From: Stenotrophomonas maltophilia
GTDB lineage: Bacteria; Pseudomonadota; Gammaproteobacteria; Xanthomonadales; Xanthomonadaceae
DNA: 54,658 nt
Assembly: GCF_003970865.1 (NCBI RefSeq)
Contig: NZ_RXLZ01000032.1
Span: 1-54,658 of the forward strand
Direction of reading: 5' to 3'
In this document: one piece after another, positions 8,801-17,182 of the stretch
How the letters are laid out: the number at the start of each line of letters is the position of its first letter
Position numbering within the stretch: position 1 is the first letter of the stretch
Made by a program: the position numbers and the translations under genes
The notes under the pieces: model-generated
Databases searched by the model: none
The model's input: the letters and a program-made list of their open reading frames with translations, nothing else
Told to the model about the DNA's origin: nothing

Positions 8801-11800
8801 TCAGCGACGCACTGCTGCGTGCGGTGCACACCATGAACGGCGCCTTCGCGATGACCGAAGTGCCGGAGATCACGGCGGTCACCGGCGGTGCCGAGTCCTA
8901 CATCAAGCGCGCACTCGCCGCCGACGTGGTGCCTGGCGACGAAGGCGTAGCCGCACTGGACGCGACCGCGCAGGCGATCACCGCGACCATGGAGGCGCTG
9001 CAGGCCGAACAGCCGCGCATTGTTCCGCAGGGCGCGTTGGTGCAGCGGCTGCAGGCATTGGCCGGCGAGCTGCCGGAAGCGCGCTGGCCGCTGTTCGCGC
9101 TGGAAGACGAGGATGAAGAGGGCATCGAGCTGGCGCCTGATGTCGAGCAGGCATCCGAAGCCGAAGCGCCGCTGGCCGGGCTGGACACGCCGGACGAAAC
9201 CAGCATGTCGTCCGCTTTCGATGCGGCGCCCGATCTCATTGCCGAGCCGCAGCCGCTTGCCGAAGATGCGCTGGAACCGGTTCCAGCTGCAACCGACCCG
9301 CAGACGCTGGACGTCGCGGCCGACAGCGGCCTGGACGTGGGCGAGCTGACCGCCAGCGACGATCTTTCGCGTTACTTCGACGCCGGCTGGCCGTCGGTGC
9401 CGGGCGAGGATGAACCCGTCGTGGCGGACACCGGCGAGATTGAATCGATCCAGCCGGTCGAGAGTGCGCCTGTTGTCGAAGTGACCGAAGCAGATGCCGT
9501 GCCCACGATCGCGACGGTCGACGACGCTGATCTGACCATGGCCGACGATCTGTCGCCGTACCTCGACGCCAGTGCGCTGCCGGTGGATGACCGCGACGGG
9601 GAAGAGCGGTCGGTGTCTGCCGAAGTTGACGCGATCGACCTGAATAGGCCGTTGTCCTTTGATTCGGGTAGCGGCGATGACAGCGTCATTGACGACGCTG
9701 CTGCACTGCCACTCGACAGCGAGCTGTCGAGCCTGCAGGATGAAATGGCTGTGCCGGGTTTTGCAGAACCGGTCACGCTGGCAGCCGCGCTCGAGGCCGG
9801 CCTGCACGTGATCGAGGAAGAGCAGACCCTGGACGACGACGGGCAGTGGCCCGTGATCGGCCTCCAGGCCAGCGAACTCGCGCCGGGCGAGGCAGATGCC
9901 TTTGCCGAGGATGCGGACGTCGGCGGGGAGGCGGCGGTCGGTGAAGGAGAGAGCGCCGATCAGCCGTCCCCGGCGACGGTGATTGAGGAGATCACCGCGG
10001 AGGCTCCGCAGGACAGCGCTGCTGCGGTGCGCTTCTTCGAAATGGAAGACGCACCGGGCCAGGGCACGGTCGATGCAGATGCAGATGCAGAGATCGCAGA
10101 GGCCGACGTCGCGCCCCGCGCGCCGCACCACGAGCAGGCGCCTGTTGCGGCGGATGCCGAAGACGGCGCCGACGCACTTGACTTCAGCGTGTACGACCGC
10201 GAGCTGGTCGATATCTTTGTCGAGGAAGGCAAGGACCTGCTCGACCACTGCGATGGCCTGATCAGCGAACTGCGCGATGCACCGCAGGATCGCGAGGTGC
10301 TGGCCGGCCTGCAGCGTGACCTGCACACCCTCAAGGGTGGCGCACGCATGGCCGGCATCAATGCCATCGGCGACCTCGGCCACAGCATCGAATCGTTGCT
10401 GGAAGCGGTGGCCGCCGGCCGTACCGAGATCGAGCGCCGCGACGTGCAGCTGCTGGAACGTGGCTTTGACCGCCTGCACCAGCTGCTCACCCGCACCGGC
10501 GCGCACCGCGTGGTGGAGCCGGCGCAGGATCTGGTCGAGGCCTTCGAGGTCAGAACCACCACCGATATCGCCGCAGCCGCTGCGGCCGCGCGTGCGGCCA
10601 ATGAGGCCGAGACCGTGCCGGCACAGGCTGCGGGCACGCTGACGCCGCCGGTCGATGCGCCGCTGTCGGCTCCGCTGCCGGCCGAGGGCGTGGTCGATGA
10701 AGATCCACTGGCGCGTCCGCAGCAGGAGCAGGTGCGCGTGCGCGCCGACCTGCTCGACCGCCTGGTCAACCATGCCGGTGAAGTGGCGATCTACCGCTCG
10801 CGGCTTGAACAGCAGCTGGGTGCCTTCCGTGGTGCCATGGGCGAACTGGAGCGCACCAATGCGCGACTCCGCGACCAGCTGCGCCGACTCGACCTGGAAA
10901 CCGAGGCGCAGATCGTCGCCCGCTACCAGCGCGAGCAGGACCAGGCCGACCAGAAGTTCGATCCGCTGGAACTGGACCGCTTCTCCACCCTGCAGCAGCT
11001 CAGCCGTGCGCTGAACGAGTCGGCGGCCGACCTGGGTGGCCTGCAGGGCGTGCTGGACGATCTGTCGCGCCAGTACGATTCGCTGCTGCAGCAGCAGTCG
11101 CGCGTCAGCTCCGAGCTGCAGGATGGACTGATGCGCGCGCGCATGGTGCCGTTCGATGGCCTGGTGCCGCGCCTGCGCCGCGTGGTCCGCCAGTCCGGCA
11201 TGGATACCGGCAAGCAGGTCCACCTGACCCTGGAGGGTACCCACGGCGAACTGGACCGCAACGTCCTCGACCGCATGGTCGCGCCGCTGGAACACATGCT
11301 GCGCAACTCCGTGGCCCATGGCCTGGAAGCGCCGGAACAGCGCCGCGCCGCCGGCAAGCCGGAGGAGGGCGAGATCGCCATCCGCCTGCACCGCGAAGGT
11401 TCGGAAATCGTGCTGGAAGTGGCCGATGACGGCGCTGGCCTGGACCGCGAAGCGATCCGCCGCCGCGCCATCGACCGTGGCCTGCTGGCCGCCGATGCGC
11501 AGCCGAACGAGCAGGAGCTGGACAACCTGATCTTCGCGTCCGGCTTCACCACCGCCGACCAGGTCAGCCAGCTGGCCGGCCGCGGCGTGGGCATGGACGT
11601 GGTGCGCAACGAAGTGCGCCAGCTCGGTGGCTCGGTCGACATCCAGTCGGTGCGGGGCCAGGGCGTGCGCTTCACCCTGCGCCTGCCGCAGACGCTGGCC
11701 GTCACCCAGGCGGTGTTCGTGCAGATCGGCGAAACCACCTTCGCGGTGCCGGTGGCCTCGGTCAGTGGTATCGGCCGCCTGTCGCGCGAGCGCTTCGAAG

Positions 11801-12531
11801 CTGCCGACAGCAGCTACCGCTACAGCGGCGAAGACTATCCGCTGTACGACCTCGGCAGCCTGGTCGGGCAGGCCCCGGCGCGTGCCGATGGCCAGGACCA
11901 GGTGCCGCTGCTGCTGGTCCGTGCCGGTGATCTGCGTGCCGCCGTGGCGATCGACCAGGTACTGGGCAACCGCGAAATCGTGGTCAAGCCGGTCGGCCTG
12001 CAGATCGCGTCGGTGCCGGGCATCTACGGCGCCACCATCACCGGCGATGGCCGCGTGGTGGTGATCCTGGACGTTGCGCCGCTGGTGCGCCGCTTCCTCG
12101 CCAACCCGACGCTGCCTGTGCTGGCCAACGCACCGCGCCAGGAGCGCCAGGTGCCGCTGGTGATGGTGGTGGACGACTCGCTGACCATGCGCAAGGTCAC
12201 CGGCCGCATCCTCGAACGCCACAATTTCGAGGTCAGTGTCGCCCGCGACGGCGTGGAGGCGCTGGAGCGCCTGGAAGAGCGCGTGCCGGACCTGATGCTG
12301 CTGGATATCGAGATGCCGCGCATGGATGGCTACGAGCTCGCCACCGCGATGCGTGCCGACCCGCGCTACAAGGACGTGCCGATCGTGATGATCACTTCGC
12401 GCAGCGGCGACAAGCACCGCCAGCGCGCCTTCGAGATCGGTGTCCAGCGTTACCTGGGCAAGCCGTACCAGGAACTGGACCTGATGCGTAACGTGTACGA
12501 CCTGCTGGGGATCGCCCGTGTCCGTGAGTGA
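5833..12531 (+). CDS. chpA: Pil-Chp hybrid sensor kinase ChpA (PilL)
   Basis: A very large CheA-type histidine kinase of 2232 residues. The N-terminal 420 residues contain degenerate Hpt-like bundles (HQVQGTLRM near 52). Clear Hpt sites follow near H821 (FHTLKGSGRLVGARTL), H998 (VHTMNGAF, Asn for Lys) and H1498 (LHTLKGGARMAGINAI). Very acidic, Ala/Pro-rich linkers lie at about 433-775 and 1090-1445. Next come the dimerisation helices (about 1635-1700), the HATPase domain (HMLRNSVAHG, DDGAGLD, GRGVGMDVV), a CheW domain, and a C-terminal receiver with phospho-site near D2158 (LLDIEMPRMDGY). It phosphorylates PilG and PilH. ATG 5833 is chosen because of CGGAG 7 bases upstream and the natural N-terminus; the frame itself is open further back into pilJ. 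Confidence 0.95.
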   Translation: MSSLRDAMSHAALGWVKPELDETLRQVRNEVEYYAEDPTDASRMRICAGYLHQVQGTLRMVELYAPAMVAEELEQLANAIGAGGVADRDEACATLMRGSVLLPDYLERLQNGHRDIPIVLMPLLNEIRAARGEEGVHDSVLLAFAPDSVTATEAELDHARGSLSGRNRELLDTVGSAVKEELLRIKDALDLHLRTGGAPEQLQTQANELGAVADTLGMMGLGVARGVVVQQRDALRGVVEGRQQIDENLLLDIAGALLYVDASLDDQVAHLGAGGSGEDDPSAVENRRTVEVLAHEAIANFAAAREHFVAFIETSWNHAELQDVPRLLGDVSGALRMLDLGTAADYLRGVQQYIEAELIGRQRVPSGRQLDTLADAMASLEYYLEALRDRRPGREDILDITRSSLEALRYWPLPDRNAVEPVAAAPIPFASLLVDREPVALQAEPLQPERIEIPVQPAAPAAGTVPVPLPDFTFDPPPATPAPEVADNRLMFGALGTVASAPLSLHDDADTPLVFAASSAPAPDVPQWDLAPFHPDSDPAASAEDERSPTFASFDPVSFERAETRVEPAPQWTLSEATPPAVADVAVMDIEGDVDASVPFDTAAFSAPVFDPVAAEHDAVAAGDDVVFRFDADALDNADDVLSLHAMETLSLDDDAGLHPSLEIVDTATPVLVDESPGVAEVDAVPVDVPEDVPAPMAEVLTPASDVPAPAVSVIDIDTIAPIDFSEADAQFFAELSAAAADFNPQATAAPPTADNPVVAETEAGFEAGFDDDAENIDEDIREVFLEEFDDELANLGTLLPAWRMQLDNMDRLRPIRRIFHTLKGSGRLVGARTLGEFAWKIEGMLNRVLDGSRPATPAVLAMVDNAYAALPQLNAALRHGQRISVDLQAMQAIADRVGAGEETFYVPLPAAAAPAATLAASEGEDEISRLLDAEAAASAQADATAVAEDAGTPANIDSVLREILEAEVEVHQATLQDWLRSAQQAPQPVSDALLRAVHTMNGAFAMTEVPEITAVTGGAESYIKRALAADVVPGDEGVAALDATAQAITATMEALQAEQPRIVPQGALVQRLQALAGELPEARWPLFALEDEDEEGIELAPDVEQASEAEAPLAGLDTPDETSMSSAFDAAPDLIAEPQPLAEDALEPVPAATDPQTLDVAADSGLDVGELTASDDLSRYFDAGWPSVPGEDEPVVADTGEIESIQPVESAPVVEVTEADAVPTIATVDDADLTMADDLSPYLDASALPVDDRDGEERSVSAEVDAIDLNRPLSFDSGSGDDSVIDDAAALPLDSELSSLQDEMAVPGFAEPVTLAAALEAGLHVIEEEQTLDDDGQWPVIGLQASELAPGEADAFAEDADVGGEAAVGEGESADQPSPATVIEEITAEAPQDSAAAVRFFEMEDAPGQGTVDADADAEIAEADVAPRAPHHEQAPVAADAEDGADALDFSVYDRELVDIFVEEGKDLLDHCDGLISELRDAPQDREVLAGLQRDLHTLKGGARMAGINAIGDLGHSIESLLEAVAAGRTEIERRDVQLLERGFDRLHQLLTRTGAHRVVEPAQDLVEAFEVRTTTDIAAAAAAARAANEAETVPAQAAGTLTPPVDAPLSAPLPAEGVVDEDPLARPQQEQVRVRADLLDRLVNHAGEVAIYRSRLEQQLGAFRGAMGELERTNARLRDQLRRLDLETEAQIVARYQREQDQADQKFDPLELDRFSTLQQLSRALNESAADLGGLQGVLDDLSRQYDSLLQQQSRVSSELQDGLMRARMVPFDGLVPRLRRVVRQSGMDTGKQVHLTLEGTHGELDRNVLDRMVAPLEHMLRNSVAHGLEAPEQRRAAGKPEEGEIAIRLHREGSEIVLEVADDGAGLDREAIRRRAIDRGLLAADAQPNEQELDNLIFASGFTTADQVSQLAGRGVGMDVVRNEVRQLGGSVDIQSVRGQGVRFTLRLPQTLAVTQAVFVQIGETTFAVPVASVSGIGRLSRERFEAADSSYRYSGEDYPLYDLGSLVGQAPARADGQDQVPLLLVRAGDLRAAVAIDQVLGNREIVVKPVGLQIASVPGIYGATITGDGRVVVILDVAPLVRRFLANPTLPVLANAPRQERQVPLVMVVDDSLTMRKVTGRILERHNFEVSVARDGVEALERLEERVPDLMLLDIEMPRMDGYELATAMRADPRYKDVPIVMITSRSGDKHRQRAFEIGVQRYLGKPYQELDLMRNVYDLLGIARVRE

Positions 12532-13858
12532 AACCCAATCGGCTCCGGCCGTTGCCCTGCTGGCCCGTCCCGGCGCGGCGCGTGAGCGCCTGCGCGAGGC
12601 GTTGTCGCACGCCGATGTACAGCTGGTGCTGGAAGATGATCCCAACACGCTGGAGGCGCGGGTCCTGCAGGAGGCGCGCCCGCAGTTCGTGGTGATCGCG
12701 CTGGAGGCCGCCATCGAAGATGCATTGGAGCGCCTGGAAGCGGTGTTGTCCGCACCGGGCCTGACCCTGGTCTTCGACGAGGCCGAACTGGCCGCACGTC
12801 GTGATGGCTGGGAGGCCCAGCGCTGGGGCCGTCATCTGGCCGCCAAGCTGCATGGTCACCAGCAGGTGTTGCCGCCGGGGGCCGAAGAAGAACCCAGCCT
12901 GCAGCTGGAGCCGGGACACTCGGCACCACCGCCGGCGCCGCAGGAAGAAGCGTTGCAGCCGCACCTGGACCAGGCATTGAGCTGGGCCGACGAGGTTCCC
13001 GCTGACAGCCTGTACTCGCCGCCCGCGCAGCTGCACGAACCGATCGCGCTGGAACAGGCGCTGGCGGCGTTGCAGCCGGTCGTGCCCGAGCCGCTGGAGC
13101 CGCCCGCACTGCCGTCGCTGGCAGAGACCGCGCCCGCAGCACCGCCCCTGCCGCCGGTCTCCTTCGACCACACCGCCTGGTCGCTGGTCGAGGACGTGGC
13201 CGATGCCCCGGCAGCCGTTTCGCACCACGCTGCAGTGGAGGTACCGCTGCCTTCCTTCGATACCGGTCATCTGAGCCTGGTCGATCTCGATGCCGCAGCG
13301 CCCGTGGGCGCACGCGCCGGATCGCTGCTGGTGCTGGCCGGCATCGGTGGCCCGGATGCGCTGCGTCGCCTGCTCGGCGCGCTGCCGTCTTCGCTGGGCG
13401 TGCCGGTCCTGGTGCACATGCGCCTGGATGGCGGGCGCTACGGCAACCTGGTCAAGCAGATGGCACGCGTGTCGCCGCTGCCGGTGCAGCTGGCTGAAGC
13501 CGGCCAGCGTGCAACACCCGGTGAAGTGCACGTGCTGGCCGATGACATCGGCGTGCAGGCAGCCAGTGACGGCCTGCATTTCGTCAGCGACGCGCAGGGC
13601 ATTTCGATTGCCGCGCTGCCGGCCGACCACACTGCGCTGGTCCTGCTCAGCGGCGCCGATCTTGCGCATGTTGGTCCGGCGCTGGATCTGGCCGCCGCCG
13701 GTGCCTGGGTGGCCGGGCAGGTGGGCGAGGGCTGCTATGACCCTGCCGCAGCCACGGCGGTGGTCGCCGCTGGCATGGTGGCGGGTGAGCCACAGGAACT
13801 GGCGCAGGCCATCGCCTCGCGCTGGGGCGTGGAAGACGATAACGGAGAGGCACCATGA
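12518..13858 (+). CDS. CheB-like protein with degenerate active site (chpB position)
   Basis: A 446-residue product occupying the chpB slot between chpA and chpC. The N-terminal 110 residues resemble a receiver fold without a recognisable phospho-Asp motif. An Ala/Pro/Glu-rich linker runs from about 120 to 265, and a CheB methylesterase-like domain from about 268 to 435. Active CheB enzymes have G-x-S-T-G-G at the nucleophile; the matching stretch here is LLVLAGIGGPDALRRLL, with no Ser. The His of the next strand (PVLVHMRLDGG) remains, and the GMGxDG Asp loop is altered to LLSGADLAHVGPA. It is therefore probably not a methylesterase but a structural or regulatory remnant. It starts with GTG and overlaps chpA by 14 bases, and its end overlaps chpC. 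Confidence 0.75.
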   Translation: MSVSETQSAPAVALLARPGAARERLREALSHADVQLVLEDDPNTLEARVLQEARPQFVVIALEAAIEDALERLEAVLSAPGLTLVFDEAELAARRDGWEAQRWGRHLAAKLHGHQQVLPPGAEEEPSLQLEPGHSAPPPAPQEEALQPHLDQALSWADEVPADSLYSPPAQLHEPIALEQALAALQPVVPEPLEPPALPSLAETAPAAPPLPPVSFDHTAWSLVEDVADAPAAVSHHAAVEVPLPSFDTGHLSLVDLDAAAPVGARAGSLLVLAGIGGPDALRRLLGALPSSLGVPVLVHMRLDGGRYGNLVKQMARVSPLPVQLAEAGQRATPGEVHVLADDIGVQAASDGLHFVSDAQGISIAALPADHTALVLLSGADLAHVGPALDLAAAGAWVAGQVGEGCYDPAAATAVVAAGMVAGEPQELAQAIASRWGVEDDNGEAP

Positions 13859-14319
13859 GCTATGCCAGCAATGACGAAATCCGCGGCGTCCTGATCCAGG
13901 CCGGCAACGAGCGCGTGCTGCTGCCCAATGCCACCGTGGCCGAAATGATGTCGCGCGTGCCGGTGCAGCCGGTTTCCGACGCCCCGCGCTGGCTGGTCGG
14001 CGAAATCGGCTGGCACGGCTGGCAGGTGCCGCTGGTGTCGTTCGCGCGCCTTTCCGGCCTGGGCGAGGAAGCCGTGGGCGGCCACAACAAGGTCGTCGTG
14101 CTGAAGGCCCTCAGCGGCAACGCACACCGCCCGTACTACGCGCTGCTGACCCAGAACTTCCCGCAGCTGATCTCGGTGCCGCGCGATGGCCTGCTGGCCG
14201 ATGCCTCCGAAGAAACCCTGCCGCAGATCGTGCACATGCGCGTGCTGCTGGGTGAGCAGAGCGCGCTGCTGCCGAACCTGGATGCACTGGAAGCCGCCCT
14301 GGATTCGCTGGCGGCCTGA
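13855..14319 (+). CDS. chpC: CheW-like adaptor ChpC
   Basis: A 154-residue single CheW-type domain. Recognisable segments are IRGVLIQAGNERVLLPNATV (strand 1-2), WLVGEIGWHGWQVPLVSFAR in place of the CheW LRG-xxxPV-L motif, and a C-terminal PQLISVPRDG strand. ChpC acts as an accessory coupling protein in the Pil-Chp complex. It is the last gene of the operon: its ATG overlaps the preceding stop, and the stop is followed at once by a 9-bp hairpin (14322-14344) and an inverted SMAG pair. Confidence 0.88.
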   Translation: MSYASNDEIRGVLIQAGNERVLLPNATVAEMMSRVPVQPVSDAPRWLVGEIGWHGWQVPLVSFARLSGLGEEAVGGHNKVVVLKALSGNAHRPYYALLTQNFPQLISVPRDGLLADASEETLPQIVHMRVLLGEQSALLPNLDALEAALDSLAA

Positions 14320-14321
14320 TC

Positions 14322-14344
14322 GGGAATCCGCCGGTCGGATTCCC
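14322..14344 (+). terminator. Hairpin directly after chpC
   Basis: A 9-bp perfect stem GGGAATCCG / CGGATTCCC with a 5-base loop begins 3 bases after the chpC stop. It has no T-run; the SMAG dimer follows. It probably ends or stabilises the operon transcript. Confidence 0.45.
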
Positions 14345-14345
14345 G

Positions 14346-14409
14346 GTAGTGCCGGCCGCTGGCCGGCAACCGCATGATTCAGTGGATGCCGGCCAGCGGC
14401 CGGCACTAC
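14346..14409. repeat. Inverted SMAG dimer
   Basis: Two units, GTAG-TGCCGGCC-GCT-GGCCGGCA (14346-14368) and its reverse complement ending in CTAC (14387-14409), are separated by 18 bases. Each folds alone, and together they can form one 64-base hairpin. This matches the known paired SMAG arrangement and lies between convergent chpC and rsmE. Confidence 0.85.
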
Positions 14410-14421
14410 CACCAATCCGCC

Positions 14422-15159
14422 TTACCCCAGATCGCCCAACCGCGCCTGCAATGCTGCAATCGCGGCCAGGCCGGCGGTTTCCGTGCGCAGGATGCGCGGG
14501 CCCAGCTGCAGGCCCTGGAAGCCTGCCGCCGCCAGCTGATCCCGGTCGCGCGGCGACCAGCCACCTTCCGGGCCGATCGCGATCACGATGCCGCCTGCCG
14601 GCGCGGCCGCCAGCGTCGACAGGCGATGTGCGCCCAGTGGGTCCAGGGTCAGCCGCAGCGTATCGGCCGGCAGTGCCGCCGCGGCCTGCGCCAGCGACAG
14701 CGGCGGGCCCACCTGCGGAATGCGCGCGCGCCCGGACTGGCCACAGGCGGAGGTCACCACGTTGTTCCAGTGCGCCACCCGCTTCTCGGCCCGTGCCGCA
14801 TCCAGCTTCACCTCGGTGCGCTCGGCGTTGACCGGAATGATCGCCGCCACGCCCAGTTCGGTGGCCTTCTGCAGGATCAGGTCCATCTTCTCGCCACGCG
14901 CGATGCCCTGCAGCAGGGTGATCGCCAGCGGTGATTCATTGTCGATGGCCTGCACGGCGTCGATGCGGACCTGCACCTCGCGCTTGCCGGCCACGGTCAG
15001 CGTCGCGCTGTAGTCGTGGCCGTCACCATTGAACAGCACGCAGGTATCGCCCTCGCGCATGCGCATCACCCGTACCAGGTGGTTGGCCGTCTCTTCCGGC
15101 AGGGTCACGGTCTGGCCGCTGTGCAGCGCCAGGTCGATGGGGCAGCGGGTCACGCGCAT
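14422..15159 (-). CDS. rsmE: 16S rRNA (uracil-1498-N3)-methyltransferase
   Basis: A 245-residue SPOUT-class methyltransferase that uses SAM to methylate U1498 of 16S rRNA in assembled 30S subunits. An N-terminal PUA-like domain (about 1-70; HLVRVMRMREGDTCVLFNGD) precedes the knotted catalytic domain with LQGIARGEKMDLILQKATEL, IPVNAERTEVK, and the SAM-binding IAIGPEGGWSPRDRD and LGPRILRTETA motifs. The length is typical. Its start overlaps the bioA stop by 10 bases, so the pair forms a minus-strand operon with bioA first. No terminator is obvious beyond the SMAG dimer at its 3' side. Confidence 0.95.
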   Translation of the reverse strand: MRVTRCPIDLALHSGQTVTLPEETANHLVRVMRMREGDTCVLFNGDGHDYSATLTVAGKREVQVRIDAVQAIDNESPLAITLLQGIARGEKMDLILQKATELGVAAIIPVNAERTEVKLDAARAEKRVAHWNNVVTSACGQSGRARIPQVGPPLSLAQAAAALPADTLRLTLDPLGAHRLSTLAAAPAGGIVIAIGPEGGWSPRDRDQLAAAGFQGLQLGPRILRTETAGLAAIAALQARLGDLG

Positions 15160-16541
15160 GCAATCGCCTCGTCAATCGCCGCCAGCGTGGTATGTGCCAG
15201 CAGCTCCAGTTGTTCATCATCCACGCAGTAGGGTGGCATCCAGTACAGCACGTCGCCCAGCGGACGCAGCACCACGCCACGCTTCAGCGCGGCCTTGTAG
15301 GCATGCAGGCCCAGCCGCAATGCCGGGTCGAACGGCGTGCGCTTGTTGCCGTCGCGCGACAGCTCGAACGCCACCACCATGCCGGCCTGGCGCACGTCGG
15401 CCACGTGCGGATGGTCGCTGAACGGTGCGGCCAGCGTGCCCATCACCGAGGCGATGCCGCGGTTGCGGGCGATCACATCGTCGTCGCGGAAGATATCCAG
15501 CGTCGCCAGCGCGGCCGCGCAGGCCAGCGGGTTACCGGTGTAGCTGTGCGAGTGCAGGAACGCGCGCTCGCGCGAGTCGTCGAGGAACGCGTCGTACAGG
15601 GCCTGCGTCGCCAGCACGGCGGCCAGCGGCAGAAAGCCGCCGGTCAGGCCTTTCGAGAGGCACATCAGGTCTGGCATCACTCCGGCCTGCTCGCAGGCGA
15701 ACAGGGTGCCGGTGCGGCCGAAACCGGTGGCGATCTCGTCGGCGATCATGAATGCACCGTGCGCATCACACAGTTCGCGCACCCGCTGCAGGTACACCGG
15801 GTCATGCATGCGCATGCCGCCCGCGCACTGCAGGCGTGGCTCCAGGATCACCGCACAGATCTCGCCCGGATGCTGGTCGAACAGCGTGGCCAGGCCATCG
15901 GCGGCCTGGCGCGCGCGATCCGCGGCGCTCTGGCCGGGCTCGGCCAGGTAAGCGTCGGGCGACGGCGCGAACAGCCCTTCGGCCAGCAGCGGCGCATAGA
16001 CGCGGCGATACAGCGGGATGTCACCCAGCGCCAGCGCGCCCAGGGTCTCGCCGTGGTAGCCGTTCTCCAGTGCGATGAAACGCGTGCGCCGCGGTTCCCC
16101 ACGGTTCTGGAAATACTGGAAGGCCATCTTCAGCGCCACTTCCACGCCGGCGGAGCCGTTGTCGGCGTAGAACACCTTGGCCAGCGGTTCGCGGCCAGGC
16201 TGGCGCGGGGCCAGCGCCAGCAGGCGTTCGGCCAGGGTGATGGCTGGCTCATGGCCGAAGCCGGCCAGCATCACCTGTTCCAGCTGCGTGGCCTGGGCGG
16301 CGATGGCGCCACCGATGCGCGGTTCGGCATGGCCGAACAGGTTGGTCCACCAGCTGCTGACCGCATCCAGGTAGCGATTGCCATCGTGGTCGATCAGCCA
16401 GGCACCTTCGCCGCGGGCGATCGGCACCAGCGGCAGGGTGTCCGGGTGTTCACGCATCTGCGTGCACGGGTGCCACAGCACCTGCAGGTCGCGTTGCCGC
16501 CAGTGCTGGGCCAGCGGGGAGGGGGTTGGGTCTGCTAGCAT
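15150..16541 (-). CDS. bioA: Adenosylmethionine-8-amino-7-oxononanoate aminotransferase
   Basis: A 463-residue PLP-dependent class-III aminotransferase that converts KAPA to DAPA in biotin synthesis, with SAM as amino donor. The signature start is visible (LWHPCTQMREHPDTLPLVPI), as are DAVSSWWTNLFGH, the PLP contact FIALENGYHGETLGALALG, IADEIATGFGRTG and the Schiff-base lysine in CLSKGLTGGFLPLAAVL. ATG 16539-16541 gives MLADPTPSPLAQHW, with a GAG-containing ribosome-binding site; the frame is open 11 codons further upstream. It is divergent from nudE with only 77 bases between, so the two promoters must overlap. No other bio gene is in the window. Confidence 0.95.
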   Translation of the reverse strand: MLADPTPSPLAQHWRQRDLQVLWHPCTQMREHPDTLPLVPIARGEGAWLIDHDGNRYLDAVSSWWTNLFGHAEPRIGGAIAAQATQLEQVMLAGFGHEPAITLAERLLALAPRQPGREPLAKVFYADNGSAGVEVALKMAFQYFQNRGEPRRTRFIALENGYHGETLGALALGDIPLYRRVYAPLLAEGLFAPSPDAYLAEPGQSAADRARQAADGLATLFDQHPGEICAVILEPRLQCAGGMRMHDPVYLQRVRELCDAHGAFMIADEIATGFGRTGTLFACEQAGVMPDLMCLSKGLTGGFLPLAAVLATQALYDAFLDDSRERAFLHSHSYTGNPLACAAALATLDIFRDDDVIARNRGIASVMGTLAAPFSDHPHVADVRQAGMVVAFELSRDGNKRTPFDPALRLGLHAYKAALKRGVVLRPLGDVLYWMPPYCVDDEQLELLAHTTLAAIDEAIACA

Positions 16542-16618
16542 TTCGGGCTCATGAACATGTTGCTGCCTGCACATTCTATCGGCCCCGGCGCAGGCGCCGG
16601 CCGCCGCGGAGATTCCGC

Positions 16619-17182
16619 ATGAACGATGACCGTGCCGGCCGTCGCTTGCCGATCATCCATCGGATCACCGATGAGGAGAACGGTCCCTTCCAGCGCCAGC
16701 ATCTGGACCTGGAGTTCTCCAACGGCGAACGTCGCCGCTTCGAGCGGCTGGTCAGCCGTGGCCATGGTGCGGTGGTAGTGGTGCCGATGCTCGACGACGA
16801 GACCGTGCTGCTGGTACGTGAATACGCTGCCGGCATGCACCGCTACGAACTGGGGCTGGTCAAGGGCCGGATCGATGCCGGCGAGACCCCCGAGCAGGCC
16901 GCGGACCGCGAACTGAAGGAAGAGGCCGGTTATGGTGCGCGCCAGGTGGACGTGCTGCGCGCGATGACCCTGGCCCCGACCTACATGAGCCACCAGTCGT
17001 GGCTGGTGGTGGCGCGCGACCTGTACCCGGAAAAGCTGGCCGGCGACGAGCCGGAAGAACTGGAAGTCATCCCGTGGAAGCTGGCCGAGTTGGACCAGCT
17101 GATGCTGCGCGAGGACTTCTCCGAGGGACGCTCGCTGGCGGCGCTGTTCATCGCCCGCCAGTGGCTGCAGGGATTGCGATGA
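16619..17182 (+). CDS. nudE: ADP-compound Nudix hydrolase
   Basis: A 187-residue Nudix hydrolase of the NudE type, expected to cleave ADP-ribose, Ap3A and NADH-like nucleotides. The Nudix box is complete (G-x5-E-x7-R-E-L-x-E-E-A-G) within GRIDAGETPEQAADRELKEE at about residues 81-103. Downstream APTYMSHQSWLVVARDL is characteristic of NudE. ATG 16619 has GGAG 7 bases upstream; longer in-frame starts lack a site. Its stop overlaps the cysQ ATG, and a nudE-cysQ pair is a common gammaproteobacterial arrangement that links removal of ADP-type and PAP-type nucleotides. Confidence 0.93.
   Translation: MNDDRAGRRLPIIHRITDEENGPFQRQHLDLEFSNGERRRFERLVSRGHGAVVVVPMLDDETVLLVREYAAGMHRYELGLVKGRIDAGETPEQAADRELKEEAGYGARQVDVLRAMTLAPTYMSHQSWLVVARDLYPEKLAGDEPEELEVIPWKLAELDQLMLREDFSEGRSLAALFIARQWLQGLR

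Noticed and set aside
5716..12714. A 2332-codon open frame on the minus strand across chpA
   Set aside because: Composition shows no domain or motif; it mirrors a high-GC gene with strong codon bias. The plus-strand kinase has complete motifs.
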